A DNA stretch of 64,000 nt, from assembly GCF_004365175.1 (NCBI RefSeq), contig NZ_SOCE01000002.1:1426001-1490000 (forward strand), written 5' to 3'. Each line of letters starts with the position of its first letter. Position 1 is the first letter of the stretch. This stretch comes from Kribbella voronezhensis. GTDB taxonomy: Bacteria; Actinomycetota; Actinomycetes; Propionibacteriales; Kribbellaceae. A program made the translations under genes and the position numbers. Shown piece by piece: positions 25,152 to 33,186 of this stretch. Below the pieces are notes generated by a model. It was not told where the DNA came from, ran no database searches, and saw only the letters and a list, made by a program, of their open reading frames with translations.

Positions 25152-25388
25152 GTGACTACAGCACTCGCCCCGAGCTCGACCCTGTCGGCTGCGGACCGTT
25201 GTGACCGCTGCGGCGCGCAGGCCTACGTCCGTGTCACCCTGACCAGCGGTGGGGAGCTTCTGTTCTGCGCCCACCACGGCCGGGAGCACTCGGAGAAGCT
25301 GCGCAACATCGCGATCACCATTCACGACGAGACGGGACGGCTCGACGCTGAGCCCGCATCCGTCTCCTCCACGGAGGACGAGCGGTAA
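25152..25388 (+). CDS. DUF7455 family zinc-ribbon-like small protein
   Basis: A 78-residue protein found almost universally in actinobacteria. After a short N-terminus (MTTALAPSSTLSAAD), the sequence has CDRCGAQAYVRVTL and then LLFCAHHGREH, giving a Cys-x2-Cys / Cys-x2-His set that could bind one zinc. The rest is a charged helix (SEKLRNIAITIHDET). I chose the GTG at 25152 because homologues start with MTT here; an ATG at 25140 is in frame. The molecular role is unknown. A hairpin terminator follows at 25431-25462. Confidence 0.85.
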   Translation: MTTALAPSSTLSAADRCDRCGAQAYVRVTLTSGGELLFCAHHGREHSEKLRNIAITIHDETGRLDAEPASVSSTEDER

Positions 25389-25430
25389 CCGGCCTCGCAG
25401 CGCCCAAGGCGCTTCCCCGCTGATTTCATC

Positions 25431-25462
25431 GATGGTGGTCACCCTTGCGGGTGGCCACCATC
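25431..25462. terminator. Bidirectional stem-loop terminator
   Basis: GATGGTGGTCACCC pairs with GGGTGGCCACCATC (one G-T wobble) across a TTGC loop, between the convergent DUF7455 and MocR genes. Confidence 0.8.
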
Positions 25463-25498
25463 CGTCATCTCTGCCCCCGGCAACCAACTCCGGAGCCA

Positions 25499-26971
25499 CT
25501 AGATCATCGGTACGCCGGGCGCGGGCCCGTGGCGGCGAAGTTCCCGCCAGGCCGCGGCCAGCCGGTCCACGGCGTCGCTCATCACCTCGGCCGGATAGCT
25601 GAACGGCACCCGGAGATGATCGTCATGCTGCCCTGTCGGATCCATGGCGCGCCCGGCCACCACCTCGACCCCGTGCCGCAACGCGACCTGCGCGAACATC
25701 CGCGCGTCGGTGTCCGTCAGCCTGATCCACAGCGCGGAGCCGCCGTCGGGTTCCTGCCAGGTCCATTCCGGTAGTCGCTCCGTCAGCAACTGCCCCATCA
25801 GCTTCCGTCGTCCGGTGGCCAGCCTGGCGCGCTCAGCGGTCATCTCGTGCAGCCGGGGCAACAATCTCGCGGTGAGTGCCTGGTCGATCACCGGGCTGCC
25901 CAGATCCGCCAGCGCCTTGTGCCGGGCGAGCCGTTCGGCGAGCGGCTTCGGCGCGCGGATCCAGCCGATCCGCAAACCGCCCCAGACCGCCTTCGACACC
26001 GAGCCGATCGTGAACACCTCGGCGTTCCTCGGCGCGAAGGCGGCCAGCGGCGGCGGAACATCCGGGCCGGCCGGGTCCCACGCCGAGTAGGCGTTGTCCT
26101 CGACAACGACCACGCCGTACTTCGCGGCCAGTTCGGCCACCTGGCGCCGCCGGCTCGCCGACATCAACCGGCCGGTCGGGTTGTGGAAGGTCGGCATCAC
26201 GAACAGCATCGCCGGCTGATGCTCGGCCAGCGCCGCGGCCAGCAGGTCGGGCCTGATGCCCGCGTCGTCCAGCGGTACGCCGACAACGCGGCCACCCGCT
26301 GCGCCGAACAGATCGAAGCAACCCGGCCAGCTCGGTTGCTCGATCACCACAGTCGCGCCGGTCCGCAGGTACATCTGGGTCGCCAGCGCGATCGCCTGGT
26401 GCGCGCCGCTGGTCACCACGATCTCGTCTGCCGTCGTCGGCAGCCCGGACCCGCTGAAGTGATCAGCGATCCGTTCCCGCAGGACCTGCAAGCCGCGCGG
26501 GTGATAGCCGACGCCTTGCAGGAGCACCGGCAGATCCGTGCGAGCGAGATCTTCCAGCTCACGGGCCAGCTCAGGCATCCCCGGATCGACCGCGTACGTC
26601 ATCGCGATCACCTCGCCGGGGTCGACGGTGATCCGGTGGAACAACGACTCGCCGTACCCCGTCGGGATCCGTTTGTCCGCGCCGGAACGGCCTCGCCCGG
26701 CCGACGCGGCCACCGTCGTACCGCTGCCGCGGCGGCTCTCGACCAGGCCGCGGGCGCGCAGTTCGTCGTACGCCGCGACGACGGTCGACCGGCTGATCGC
26801 CAAGGCCTCCGCGAGCGGTCGTTCGGCAGGGAGCCGGGCACCGACCGGGAGTTCGTCAGAGCCGATCAGGGCGGCGATCGCGTCGGCCAGCCGCCGGTAG
26901 AGGCCTCCTGGTCCGGGGAGGTGCCGGCCGATCAGCTCGCCGAGAGCGGCAGCTTCTCCAGAACGGTCCAC
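25499..26971 (-). CDS. MocR-family transcriptional regulator (GntR HTH fused to aminotransferase domain)
   Basis: A 490-residue fusion. Residues 15-90 form a GntR winged helix (GLYRRLADAIAALIGSDELPVGARLPAERPLAEAL followed by SRSTVVAAYDELRARGLVESRRGSGT). From about 130 on it is a fold-type I aminotransferase: VTSGAHQAIALAT, FVMPTFHNPTGR, VVEDNAYS with the PLP-contacting Asp, and the Schiff-base Lys in FTIGSVSKAVWGGLRIGW. Family members bind PLP or an amino-acid adduct to control neighbouring genes. It is divergent from the LysE exporter 89 bp away, the most likely target. The GTG start follows GAGGAGAA closely. Confidence 0.92.
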   Translation of the reverse strand: MDRSGEAAALGELIGRHLPGPGGLYRRLADAIAALIGSDELPVGARLPAERPLAEALAISRSTVVAAYDELRARGLVESRRGSGTTVAASAGRGRSGADKRIPTGYGESLFHRITVDPGEVIAMTYAVDPGMPELARELEDLARTDLPVLLQGVGYHPRGLQVLRERIADHFSGSGLPTTADEIVVTSGAHQAIALATQMYLRTGATVVIEQPSWPGCFDLFGAAGGRVVGVPLDDAGIRPDLLAAALAEHQPAMLFVMPTFHNPTGRLMSASRRRQVAELAAKYGVVVVEDNAYSAWDPAGPDVPPPLAAFAPRNAEVFTIGSVSKAVWGGLRIGWIRAPKPLAERLARHKALADLGSPVIDQALTARLLPRLHEMTAERARLATGRRKLMGQLLTERLPEWTWQEPDGGSALWIRLTDTDARMFAQVALRHGVEVVAGRAMDPTGQHDDHLRVPFSYPAEVMSDAVDRLAAAWRELRRHGPAPGVPMI

Positions 26972-27060
26972 TTCTCCTCGTATTGGCTCGGGTGGACTGC
27001 TTCGAACCCAGCCAGGCTAGACCCGGCAAGTCCACAACGGCTCGGAGAGTGAGGAATTGG

Positions 27061-27702
27061 ATGGGGATCGGGCGGGCGCTCGGGATGGTCGGCGCGACGG
27101 TGGTGCTGGTCGGGATGCCAGGGCCCAACAACATCTACATCTCACTGCGCAGCCTCACGCAGGGTCGCCGGGCCGGCGTCGTGTCCGCCCTCGCGATCGA
27201 GACCGGCTCACTGGTGTACGTCGTCGTCACCTCCCTGGGCCTCGTCGCCCTGGTGCAGGCCTCACCGGCTCTCTTCACGGCGATCACCGTCGCCGGCGGG
27301 CTCTACCTGGCGTTCCTCGGCATCAAGTTGCTCAGGGCACCGATCACGGACGGCCCCGGCAGCATCCGAATCGCTCCGCTCGGCCGCGTCTTCCGCGAAG
27401 GTGTTCTGGTGAACCTGCTCAACCCGAAGGCAGCTCTGTTCTTCCTTGCCTTTCTCCCCCAGTTCACCACCCGCGGCGCCGGACCGGACCGCCTGCGCAC
27501 AGAGATGCTCGTGCTCGGCCTGGCCGTGATGGTGATCGGCCTGGCACTCGATCTCTCCTACGCCCTCGGCGCCGACGCCCTCGGCCGGCGCTTCCGCTCC
27601 CTCCGCACGACAAGCCGCGCCCGCAACAGGCTCGTTGCCATCGTCTATCTGGGACTCGCGCTGTTCGCCTTGACCACCGCGATCGCGCCGTCCTTCCACT
27701 GA
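27061..27702 (+). CDS. LysE/RhtB-family amino-acid exporter
   Basis: A 213-residue membrane protein with about six helices. The family signature GMPGPNNIYISLRSLTQGRRAGVVSALAIETGSLVYVV is at the N-terminus, YLAFLGIKLL near residue 85, and FREGVLVNLLNPKAALFFLAFLPQF near 115. Members export amino acids or related small molecules. The start ATG at 27061 has GAGTGAGG upstream. The divergent MocR gene suggests control by an amino-acid-like effector through PLP. The last 58 bp overlap the end of the convergent debranching-enzyme gene. Confidence 0.9.
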   Translation: MGIGRALGMVGATVVLVGMPGPNNIYISLRSLTQGRRAGVVSALAIETGSLVYVVVTSLGLVALVQASPALFTAITVAGGLYLAFLGIKLLRAPITDGPGSIRIAPLGRVFREGVLVNLLNPKAALFFLAFLPQFTTRGAGPDRLRTEMLVLGLAVMVIGLALDLSYALGADALGRRFRSLRTTSRARNRLVAIVYLGLALFALTTAIAPSFH

Positions 27703-29669
27703 ACCGAGAGGGTCTCGCCGCCGACGGTGAGACCCTTCATCGTGAGCTGCCGCCAGGGCAGGCCGTCGGCGGGTGTCACCGTCACTGTGCCGTTGGCGAC
27801 ATCCGGGCTGATGCCGAGCGCCGCGACAAGTACGGCGATTGCGGAGGCGGCGGCCCAGGCTTGCGGGCGGCAGGACAGTGGGTACGGCGTGGGGGTCGTC
27901 TCCTCCGTGAGGCCGCGGCCGCCGTACAGCTCGGGTAGGCGGTAGCCGAACGACTCGGCTGCACGCAGGAGCCCTTCGACGTACGAGGTGGCGGTGGTGG
28001 ACGGCGTACCGGCTGAGCGGGCGGCGGCGTACAGGCCTTCGATGGCCATTGCGGTGTCGTGCGGCCAGACGCTGCCGGTGTGGTAGCCGAGTGGGTTGAA
28101 GCGAGTCATTGCCTTGGACAACGTTCTCAGGCCGAAGCCGCTGTTCAGCTCGTCGGACGAGAGAACGTCGACGACTCGTTGTTCTTCTTCGGGATCGAGC
28201 AAGCCGGTGCCGAGGAGGTGACCGAGGTTCGAGTGGGGACCGGCGACCGGGTTCTTCGCGCCGTCGAGGGCGATGGCCGGGTAGCCGTCGACCCAGAAGC
28301 TGTCGCGGAACTTGGTTTTCAAGGTAGCCGCCCAGTCGCGCCAGTGCGCCGCGCCGTCCTCACCGAGAGCTTCGAGGAGTTCGGCTCCCTTCGTGGCGGC
28401 CGAGTAGGCGTACGCCTGGACCTCACAGAGTGCGATCGGTGCGGTGGCGATGGTGCCGTCAGGCCATTGGACCGAGTCCGACGAATCCTTCCAGCCCTGG
28501 TTCGCCAGGCCGTGGCCGGACTCGTCGATGTACTCGAGGAAGCCGTCGCCGTCCGGGTCGGCGTAGTCGCTCATCCAGCTGAGTGCCTTGCGCAGCGCGG
28601 GAACCAGTTCGCGGACCTCGTCGACCGGCATCCCCCAGCGCCAGGCCTTGTGCAGGGTGATGACCCAGAGCTGGGTGGCGTCGTGGGTTCCGTAGTACGT
28701 CGCGGGGAGCACGAGACCGCCGCCGTGATCCGTGACGCTGGTGCGGAGCTCGTGCGGGATCTTGCCCGGCTGCTCCGCTGAATCCGGGTCCACCTTGGTG
28801 CCCTGCCAAGCGGCGAGCGCACGCAAGGTCCCGGCGGCGAGACCCGGATCGACCGGGATCAGCATGCCCGACGAGATCAGCGAGTCACGCCCGAAGAGCG
28901 TCAGGTACCACGGTGGGCCGGCGCCGAGATAGCGCCCTGTGCCGTTCACGGCGAGTTGCAGTCCCGCGACGTCGTCGAGCGATCTGCGGACCCACCGGGC
29001 GACCCGGCTGTCGTCGCAATCGACAGCCACCTGCTCGTACGCCGGTCGGTCGGCGGGCGGATCGATGCTGAAACCGTCCGGCTCCGGGAAGGTCGCGGAG
29101 ACCCGCAGTGCCAGGGTGAACTCGTCACCCGCGGCGATCTTGGGCTCCCAGACCAGGCCCTCGGAGGCGCTCGGCTCGAACCGGGCGCTGACCCGGATAC
29201 CGTCCGACTCCCAGGTCAGCGCATCGGCTGACGAGGTCGCGGTGAGATCGGGCAGGCCGGCCGCGGCGCCACTGCGGATGGCCGCGATCCCGGCGAGATC
29301 GGTGCCCAAGGCAACTTCCAGCCGCGGCGTGATCTCGGTGCGGGAGCGGTTGACGACGGTGAGCTGCTCGGTGAGGCCGTCGCCGTCGACCGTCCGGGTG
29401 CGCCGCAGCGTGACGGTCGGGTCGTGGCCCGGATCGCCCAGCCCCTCGAGGACGGCGACGAATTGGTGGGTGCAGGCGTTCTGCTCGTCGACATGGAGTG
29501 GTAGCGGTGGCCGGCCGTCGACCGTGACGGCCAGGCGCGACAGGATGCGCCGGTCGCGGGCGTAGACACCCTCGCCTTCGTCGGATCCGCCGGTGAGCTG
29601 TCCGGAGGGCGGGGACAGCACCACCCAGGGAGCGGCGATCGCGGTCACGAGTTCGTGGAGCTGAGCCAT
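27645..29669 (-). CDS. Glycogen debranching-like glycosidase (N-terminal GDE domain plus (alpha/alpha)6 barrel)
   Basis: A 674-residue, apparently cytoplasmic protein. Residues 1-200 are an all-beta N-terminal glycogen-debranching domain (GEGVYARDRRILSRLAVTVDG, then EQLTVVNRSRTEITPRLEVALG). From about 225 a helical barrel follows with GPPWYLTLFGRDSLISSGM, LPATYYGTHDATQLWVITLH, NQGWKDSSDSVQWPDG and YHTGSVWPHDTAMAIEGL, which carry the acidic residues expected for amylo-alpha-1,6-glucosidase/GH63-like enzymes. A role in glycogen, trehalose or glucosylglycerate breakdown is possible; no glycogen genes lie beside it. Confidence 0.85.
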   Translation of the reverse strand: MAQLHELVTAIAAPWVVLSPPSGQLTGGSDEGEGVYARDRRILSRLAVTVDGRPPLPLHVDEQNACTHQFVAVLEGLGDPGHDPTVTLRRTRTVDGDGLTEQLTVVNRSRTEITPRLEVALGTDLAGIAAIRSGAAAGLPDLTATSSADALTWESDGIRVSARFEPSASEGLVWEPKIAAGDEFTLALRVSATFPEPDGFSIDPPADRPAYEQVAVDCDDSRVARWVRRSLDDVAGLQLAVNGTGRYLGAGPPWYLTLFGRDSLISSGMLIPVDPGLAAGTLRALAAWQGTKVDPDSAEQPGKIPHELRTSVTDHGGGLVLPATYYGTHDATQLWVITLHKAWRWGMPVDEVRELVPALRKALSWMSDYADPDGDGFLEYIDESGHGLANQGWKDSSDSVQWPDGTIATAPIALCEVQAYAYSAATKGAELLEALGEDGAAHWRDWAATLKTKFRDSFWVDGYPAIALDGAKNPVAGPHSNLGHLLGTGLLDPEEEQRVVDVLSSDELNSGFGLRTLSKAMTRFNPLGYHTGSVWPHDTAMAIEGLYAAARSAGTPSTTATSYVEGLLRAAESFGYRLPELYGGRGLTEETTPTPYPLSCRPQAWAAASAIAVLVAALGISPDVANGTVTVTPADGLPWRQLTMKGLTVGGETLSVQWKDGAIAVVKANSASPR

Positions 29670-29710
29670 GTCTCCACCCTAAGCCGGGCGATTTGCGGCA
29701 CAGTGGCGGT

Positions 29711-30196
29711 GTGAACAGCGTCGCGACATTCCTGGTCGGAGTAGCGATCTTCGTCGGCATCATCGGCATCGTGATCCCGGTGCTGCCCGGCGCGATCCTC
29801 AGTCTGGCCGCGATCCTGATCTGGGCCCTGGAGGAGCAGAGCGCCACCGGCTGGGTCGTGCTGTCCGCCGCGGTGGTGCTGATCGGGGCCAGCCAGGTGG
29901 TCAAGTACATCGTGCCCGAGCGGCGGCTGCGCGAGTCCGGCGTACCGCGACGATCGATGCTGATCGGGATCCTGCTCGGCATCGTCGGGTTCTTCCTGAT
30001 CCCGGTGGTCGGCCTGTTCGTCGGGTTCCCGCTCGGTGTCTATCTGTCCGAGCGGCAGCGACTCGGCACACACGACCAGGCCTGGGTCTCCACGAAACAC
30101 GCCCTGCGCGCGACCGGCCTGTCCATCCTGATCGAGTTCATCGGTACTTCGCTGGCCGCGGCCGTCTGGCTGGTCGCCGTCCTGTTCCTGGTCTGA
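29711..30196 (+). CDS. DUF456 family membrane protein
   Basis: A 161-residue integral membrane protein with four to five hydrophobic segments. The segment GIVIPVLPGAILSLAAILIWAL and the glycine-rich block LLGIVGFFLIPVVGLFVGFPLGVYLSE are typical of DUF456. Function unknown. I chose the GTG at 29711 (MNSVATFLVGVA); a TTG at 29693 in the same frame would add six residues. It is divergent from the debranching-enzyme gene with 41 bp between starts. Confidence 0.82.
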   Translation: MNSVATFLVGVAIFVGIIGIVIPVLPGAILSLAAILIWALEEQSATGWVVLSAAVVLIGASQVVKYIVPERRLRESGVPRRSMLIGILLGIVGFFLIPVVGLFVGFPLGVYLSERQRLGTHDQAWVSTKHALRATGLSILIEFIGTSLAAAVWLVAVLFLV

Positions 30197-30218
30197 CGAC
30201 CTGTTCCCGGTCCGGCGA

Positions 30219-30236
30219 TTGCCAGCCGGTTGCCAG
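30219..30236. promoter_or_regulatory. Phased direct repeat, probable response-regulator box (upstream copy)
   Basis: TTGCCAG at 30219-30225 and again at 30230-30236, 11 bp apart start to start, about 95 bp before the small secreted protein. OmpR-family regulators bind such one-turn tandem half-sites. A second copy precedes the response regulator gene at 30889. Confidence 0.5.
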
Positions 30237-30330
30237 GTTGGCCGGAGGTTGGTCTCAGGAACGCGACGCAGGGTGGGACGACCAGCATCAGGTGCACTGC
30301 CTGGTGCGTAGTACCGGGAGGCAGTTCAGT

Positions 30331-30864
30331 ATGGCGTCGTTCCAGAAGCTCACCGAGAAGCGCTGGCGGGTAGCCGGCACGGTCGCCGCGGTCGCGGTCA
30401 CCACGGCGGCCGGCGGCGTCGCCTGGGCCACCACCGGCGCCGACCCGACTCCCTCGCCGTCCACGTCACCGTCGGCGCCTGCCGTGCCCGACCCCGGCAA
30501 GGGCCCGGGCGGCATGGGCCGGCACGGCGAGTTCGGGATGATGGGTGCGCTGCACGGCGAGTTCGTCGTCGAGAAGCAAGGCGGCGGCTACCAGACCGTC
30601 GCCACCCAGCGCGGCGAGGTGACCGCGGTCAGCAAGGACTCGATCACGGTCAAGAGCGCCGACGGGTACAGCAGGACCTACACCCTGACGGCCGACACCC
30701 TCGTCAACGCGGCGCGCGACGGGATCGACAGCGTGAAGACCGGGAACCAGGTCTCGGTCAGGGCGATCGTCGCCGACGGCAAGGCCACGGCCGCCAGCGT
30801 GGACGACGGCACGGTCCGCGACGCGGCCGGCCAGAAGTGGGGCTTCAAGCACGGCCCGCGCTGA
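30331..30864 (+). CDS. Secreted or membrane-anchored DUF5666-like small protein
   Basis: A 177-residue protein. An N-terminal hydrophobic segment (WRVAGTVAAVAVTTAAGGVAWATT) is an uncleaved anchor or signal peptide, followed by a Pro/Ser/Thr linker (residues 35-60) and a Gly/Met/His-rich stretch (GPGGMGRHGEFGMMGALHGEF). The C-terminal half, VTAVSKDSITVKSADGYSRTYTLTADTLV followed by GNQVSVRAIVADGKATAASV, looks like the small beta-barrel of DUF5666 proteins. Family function is unknown. A GGGAGG Shine-Dalgarno precedes the ATG. It lies just upstream of an OmpR-type two-component system with matching repeats, so it is probably a target or accessory. Confidence 0.75.
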   Translation: MASFQKLTEKRWRVAGTVAAVAVTTAAGGVAWATTGADPTPSPSTSPSAPAVPDPGKGPGGMGRHGEFGMMGALHGEFVVEKQGGGYQTVATQRGEVTAVSKDSITVKSADGYSRTYTLTADTLVNAARDGIDSVKTGNQVSVRAIVADGKATAASVDDGTVRDAAGQKWGFKHGPR

Positions 30865-30888
30865 CCGCGGACTGACACTCACAGCCGA

Positions 30889-30906
30889 TTGCCAGGAACC
30901 TTCCAG
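30889..30906. promoter_or_regulatory. Phased direct repeat, probable response-regulator box (autoregulatory copy)
   Basis: TTGCCAG (30889-30895) and CTTCCAG (30900-30906) are 11 bp apart, 34 bp before the response regulator ATG. This repeats the arrangement at 30219-30236 with one or two changes in the second half-site. Confidence 0.5.
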
Positions 30907-30939
30907 GAAGAGCACGGGTGCGGGCGTCAGACTGTCGTC

Positions 30940-31641
30940 ATGAGCCCGCATCTGCTGGTGGTCGACGACGAGCCGAACATCGTCGAACTGCTCTCCGCGA
31001 GTCTGCGCTTCGCCGGGTACGACGTGTCCACGGCGACCCACGGCGCCGAGGCCCTCCGCAAGGCGCGCGAGGTCGAACCGGACCTGGTCGTGCTGGACGT
31101 GATGATGCCCGGCCTGGACGGTTTCGAGGTGGTCCGCCGCCTGCGCGGTGAGGACCGGCACGTACCGGTGCTGTTCCTCACCGCGCGCGACGCCGTCGAG
31201 GACAAGGTGCTCGGCCTGCACACCGGCGCCGACGACTACGTCACCAAGCCGTTCAGCCTCGACGAACTGGTCGCCCGCGTCCGCGCGCTGCTGCGCCGCT
31301 CCGGGCATCGCGAGCAGACCACCACCGAGGCGGCCATCCTGCGGTACGCCGACCTGGAGCTGAACGAGGACAGCTACGAGGTGTTCAAGGCCGGTGAGGC
31401 GGTGCAACTCTCCCTCACCGAGTTCAAGCTGCTGCGCTGCCTGCTGGAGAACGCCGAGCGGGTGATGTCGAAGGGCCAGATCCTCTCGGCGGTCTGGAAC
31501 TACGACTTCGCGGGCGACGCCGGCGTGGTCGAGTCGTACATGTCCTACCTGCGCCGCAAGGTCGACACCGGCGACCAGAAGCTCCTCCACACCGTCCGCG
31601 GAGTCGGCTACGTCCTGCGCACCCCAAGAGGCACGAACTGA
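30940..31641 (+). CDS. OmpR-family response regulator
   Basis: A 233-residue regulator. Receiver: acidic pair in LLVVDDEPNIVELL, phospho-acceptor Asp53 in VVLDVMMPGLDG, Thr in FLTARD and Lys in VTKPFSLDELVARV. The winged-helix domain has LSLTEFKLLRCLLENAERVMSK and VVESYMSYLRRKVDTGDQKLLHTVRGVGYVLR. The length and sequence resemble the mycobacterial TcrX/TrcR/PrrA group. The gene overlaps its kinase by one base (TGATG). The 11-bp-phased repeats upstream suggest autoregulation. Confidence 0.93.
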   Translation: MSPHLLVVDDEPNIVELLSASLRFAGYDVSTATHGAEALRKAREVEPDLVVLDVMMPGLDGFEVVRRLRGEDRHVPVLFLTARDAVEDKVLGLHTGADDYVTKPFSLDELVARVRALLRRSGHREQTTTEAAILRYADLELNEDSYEVFKAGEAVQLSLTEFKLLRCLLENAERVMSKGQILSAVWNYDFAGDAGVVESYMSYLRRKVDTGDQKLLHTVRGVGYVLRTPRGTN

Positions 31642-33149
31642 TGCCCCACCGCCGGCTGGCCGAGCGCTACCCGCTCCGCATCACCATCGTCCTGGTGCTG
31701 CTGGCCCTGGTCACCGCCGCCCTGCTGGCATCAGGCGTCATCGCCACCACCATCATGCGCGGTTACCTGGTGGACAGGATCGACAGGCAACTCCTCGACA
31801 CCAGCAAGCAGTTCGCGAACCGCGACTTCGGTCCAGGGCAGCCTCCACCGGTCTCCAGGGGCGAGCGTCCGCGACTGCCGAGTGTCTTCATCCTGCAGCG
31901 CTTCGCCAACGACGGCACCCAGCTCGAAGGGCCGTTCCAGGAGCCGTTGAACGAGTCCGCAGCGCAGCCGAAACTGCCGACTCTGACCCTCGACCAGGTC
32001 GTGGCGATGAACAACAAGGCCTTCAACGTGCCGGCGGTCAGCGGTAGCGCGACCTTCCGCGTCATTGCCAGCCCGAGCCGCAACGGCGACGGCTACGTGA
32101 TGATCGCGCAAAGCCTTGCGGACATGGACAAGACGCTCGACCGGCTGGTCGGCGTACAGGTCGCCACCGGTGTGATTCTGCTCGTGCTGCTGGCCGGGGT
32201 GGGGACGTATGTCGTACGGCGTAGTCTGCGCGGGCTGGAGGATGTCGAGCACACCGCGGTGGCGATCGCGGGTGGGGATCTGAGCCGGCGGGTGCCGCAG
32301 CGGGATCCGCGGACCGAGGTCGGGCGGTTGTCGCTCGCGCTGAACCAGATGCTCGGGCAGATCGAGACCGCGTTCGCGCAGCGGACCGCCTCGGAGTTCG
32401 CGGCGCGCAGATCCGAGGACGCCGCTCGGCGCTCGGCCGAGGTGGCGCGGGAGTCCGAGGACAACGCGCGGCAGTCGGAGGAGCGGATGCGGCGGTTCAT
32501 CGCCGACGCCTCGCACGAGTTGCGCACGCCGCTGACCTCGATCAGAGGGTTCGCCGAGCTGACCAGGCAACGCGGCAGCATCGACCCGGCCACGATGAAG
32601 CGGATCGAGGACGAGGCGAAGCGGATGGGGCTGCTCGTCGACGACCTGCTGCTGCTGGCGCGACTCGATCAGCAGCGGCCGCTCCAGCATCAGCCGGTGG
32701 ACCTGCTCACGCTGGCCGGCGACTCGGTGCACGACGTCCAGGCGCTGCAACCGGACCGCTCGGTGAAGTTCCAGATCCTGCCCGGTTCGGCCGCGCCTGT
32801 CGTCGACGGCGACGAGGCGCGGCTACGGCAGGTGCTCGGAAACCTGGTCAGCAACGCGCTCCACCACACACCGGTCGAGGCCCCGATCACGGTCTCGGTC
32901 GGTACCCGCGACAACGAGGCCGTCCTCGAAGTCGCGGACACCGGCCCCGGCCTGTCCGAGGAACAGAAGGCCAAGGTGTTCGAACGCTTCTACCGCGCCG
33001 ACTCGGCCCGCACCCGAGCCACCGGCGGCTCGGGCCTGGGCCTGTCGATCGTGGCGGCTCTCGTCGCCGCCCACAACGGCCACGTCACCGTCACCGACAC
33101 CCCCGGCGGCGGCGCCACCTTCACCGTCCACCTCCCCCTCGCGCCTTGA
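31641..33149 (+). CDS. Sensor histidine kinase (HAMP, HisKA)
   Basis: A 502-residue classic kinase. One membrane helix at residues 14-38, an extracytoplasmic domain of about 130 residues, a second helix near 170-192 (GVQVATGVILLVLLAGVGTYVV), a HAMP domain, then an unusual charged Arg/Ser/Glu helix at about 255-285 with repeated R-S-E and A-R units. The phospho-acceptor is His292 in ADASHELRTPLTSIRGFAEL. The ATPase has LGNLVSNALHHTP, EVADTGPGLSEEQK and GSGLGLSIVAALV. It is co-translated with the response regulator. The signal is unknown. Confidence 0.92.
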   Translation: MPHRRLAERYPLRITIVLVLLALVTAALLASGVIATTIMRGYLVDRIDRQLLDTSKQFANRDFGPGQPPPVSRGERPRLPSVFILQRFANDGTQLEGPFQEPLNESAAQPKLPTLTLDQVVAMNNKAFNVPAVSGSATFRVIASPSRNGDGYVMIAQSLADMDKTLDRLVGVQVATGVILLVLLAGVGTYVVRRSLRGLEDVEHTAVAIAGGDLSRRVPQRDPRTEVGRLSLALNQMLGQIETAFAQRTASEFAARRSEDAARRSAEVARESEDNARQSEERMRRFIADASHELRTPLTSIRGFAELTRQRGSIDPATMKRIEDEAKRMGLLVDDLLLLARLDQQRPLQHQPVDLLTLAGDSVHDVQALQPDRSVKFQILPGSAAPVVDGDEARLRQVLGNLVSNALHHTPVEAPITVSVGTRDNEAVLEVADTGPGLSEEQKAKVFERFYRADSARTRATGGSGLGLSIVAALVAAHNGHVTVTDTPGGGATFTVHLPLAP

Positions 33150-33186
33150 CGCACCTGATCAGCCATCGAGTCCCAGGAACCGACTG

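Noticed and set aside
33150..33186. Terminator between the histidine kinase and YidC paralogue.
   Set aside because: The 37-bp gap between the convergent stops holds no convincing stem-loop.
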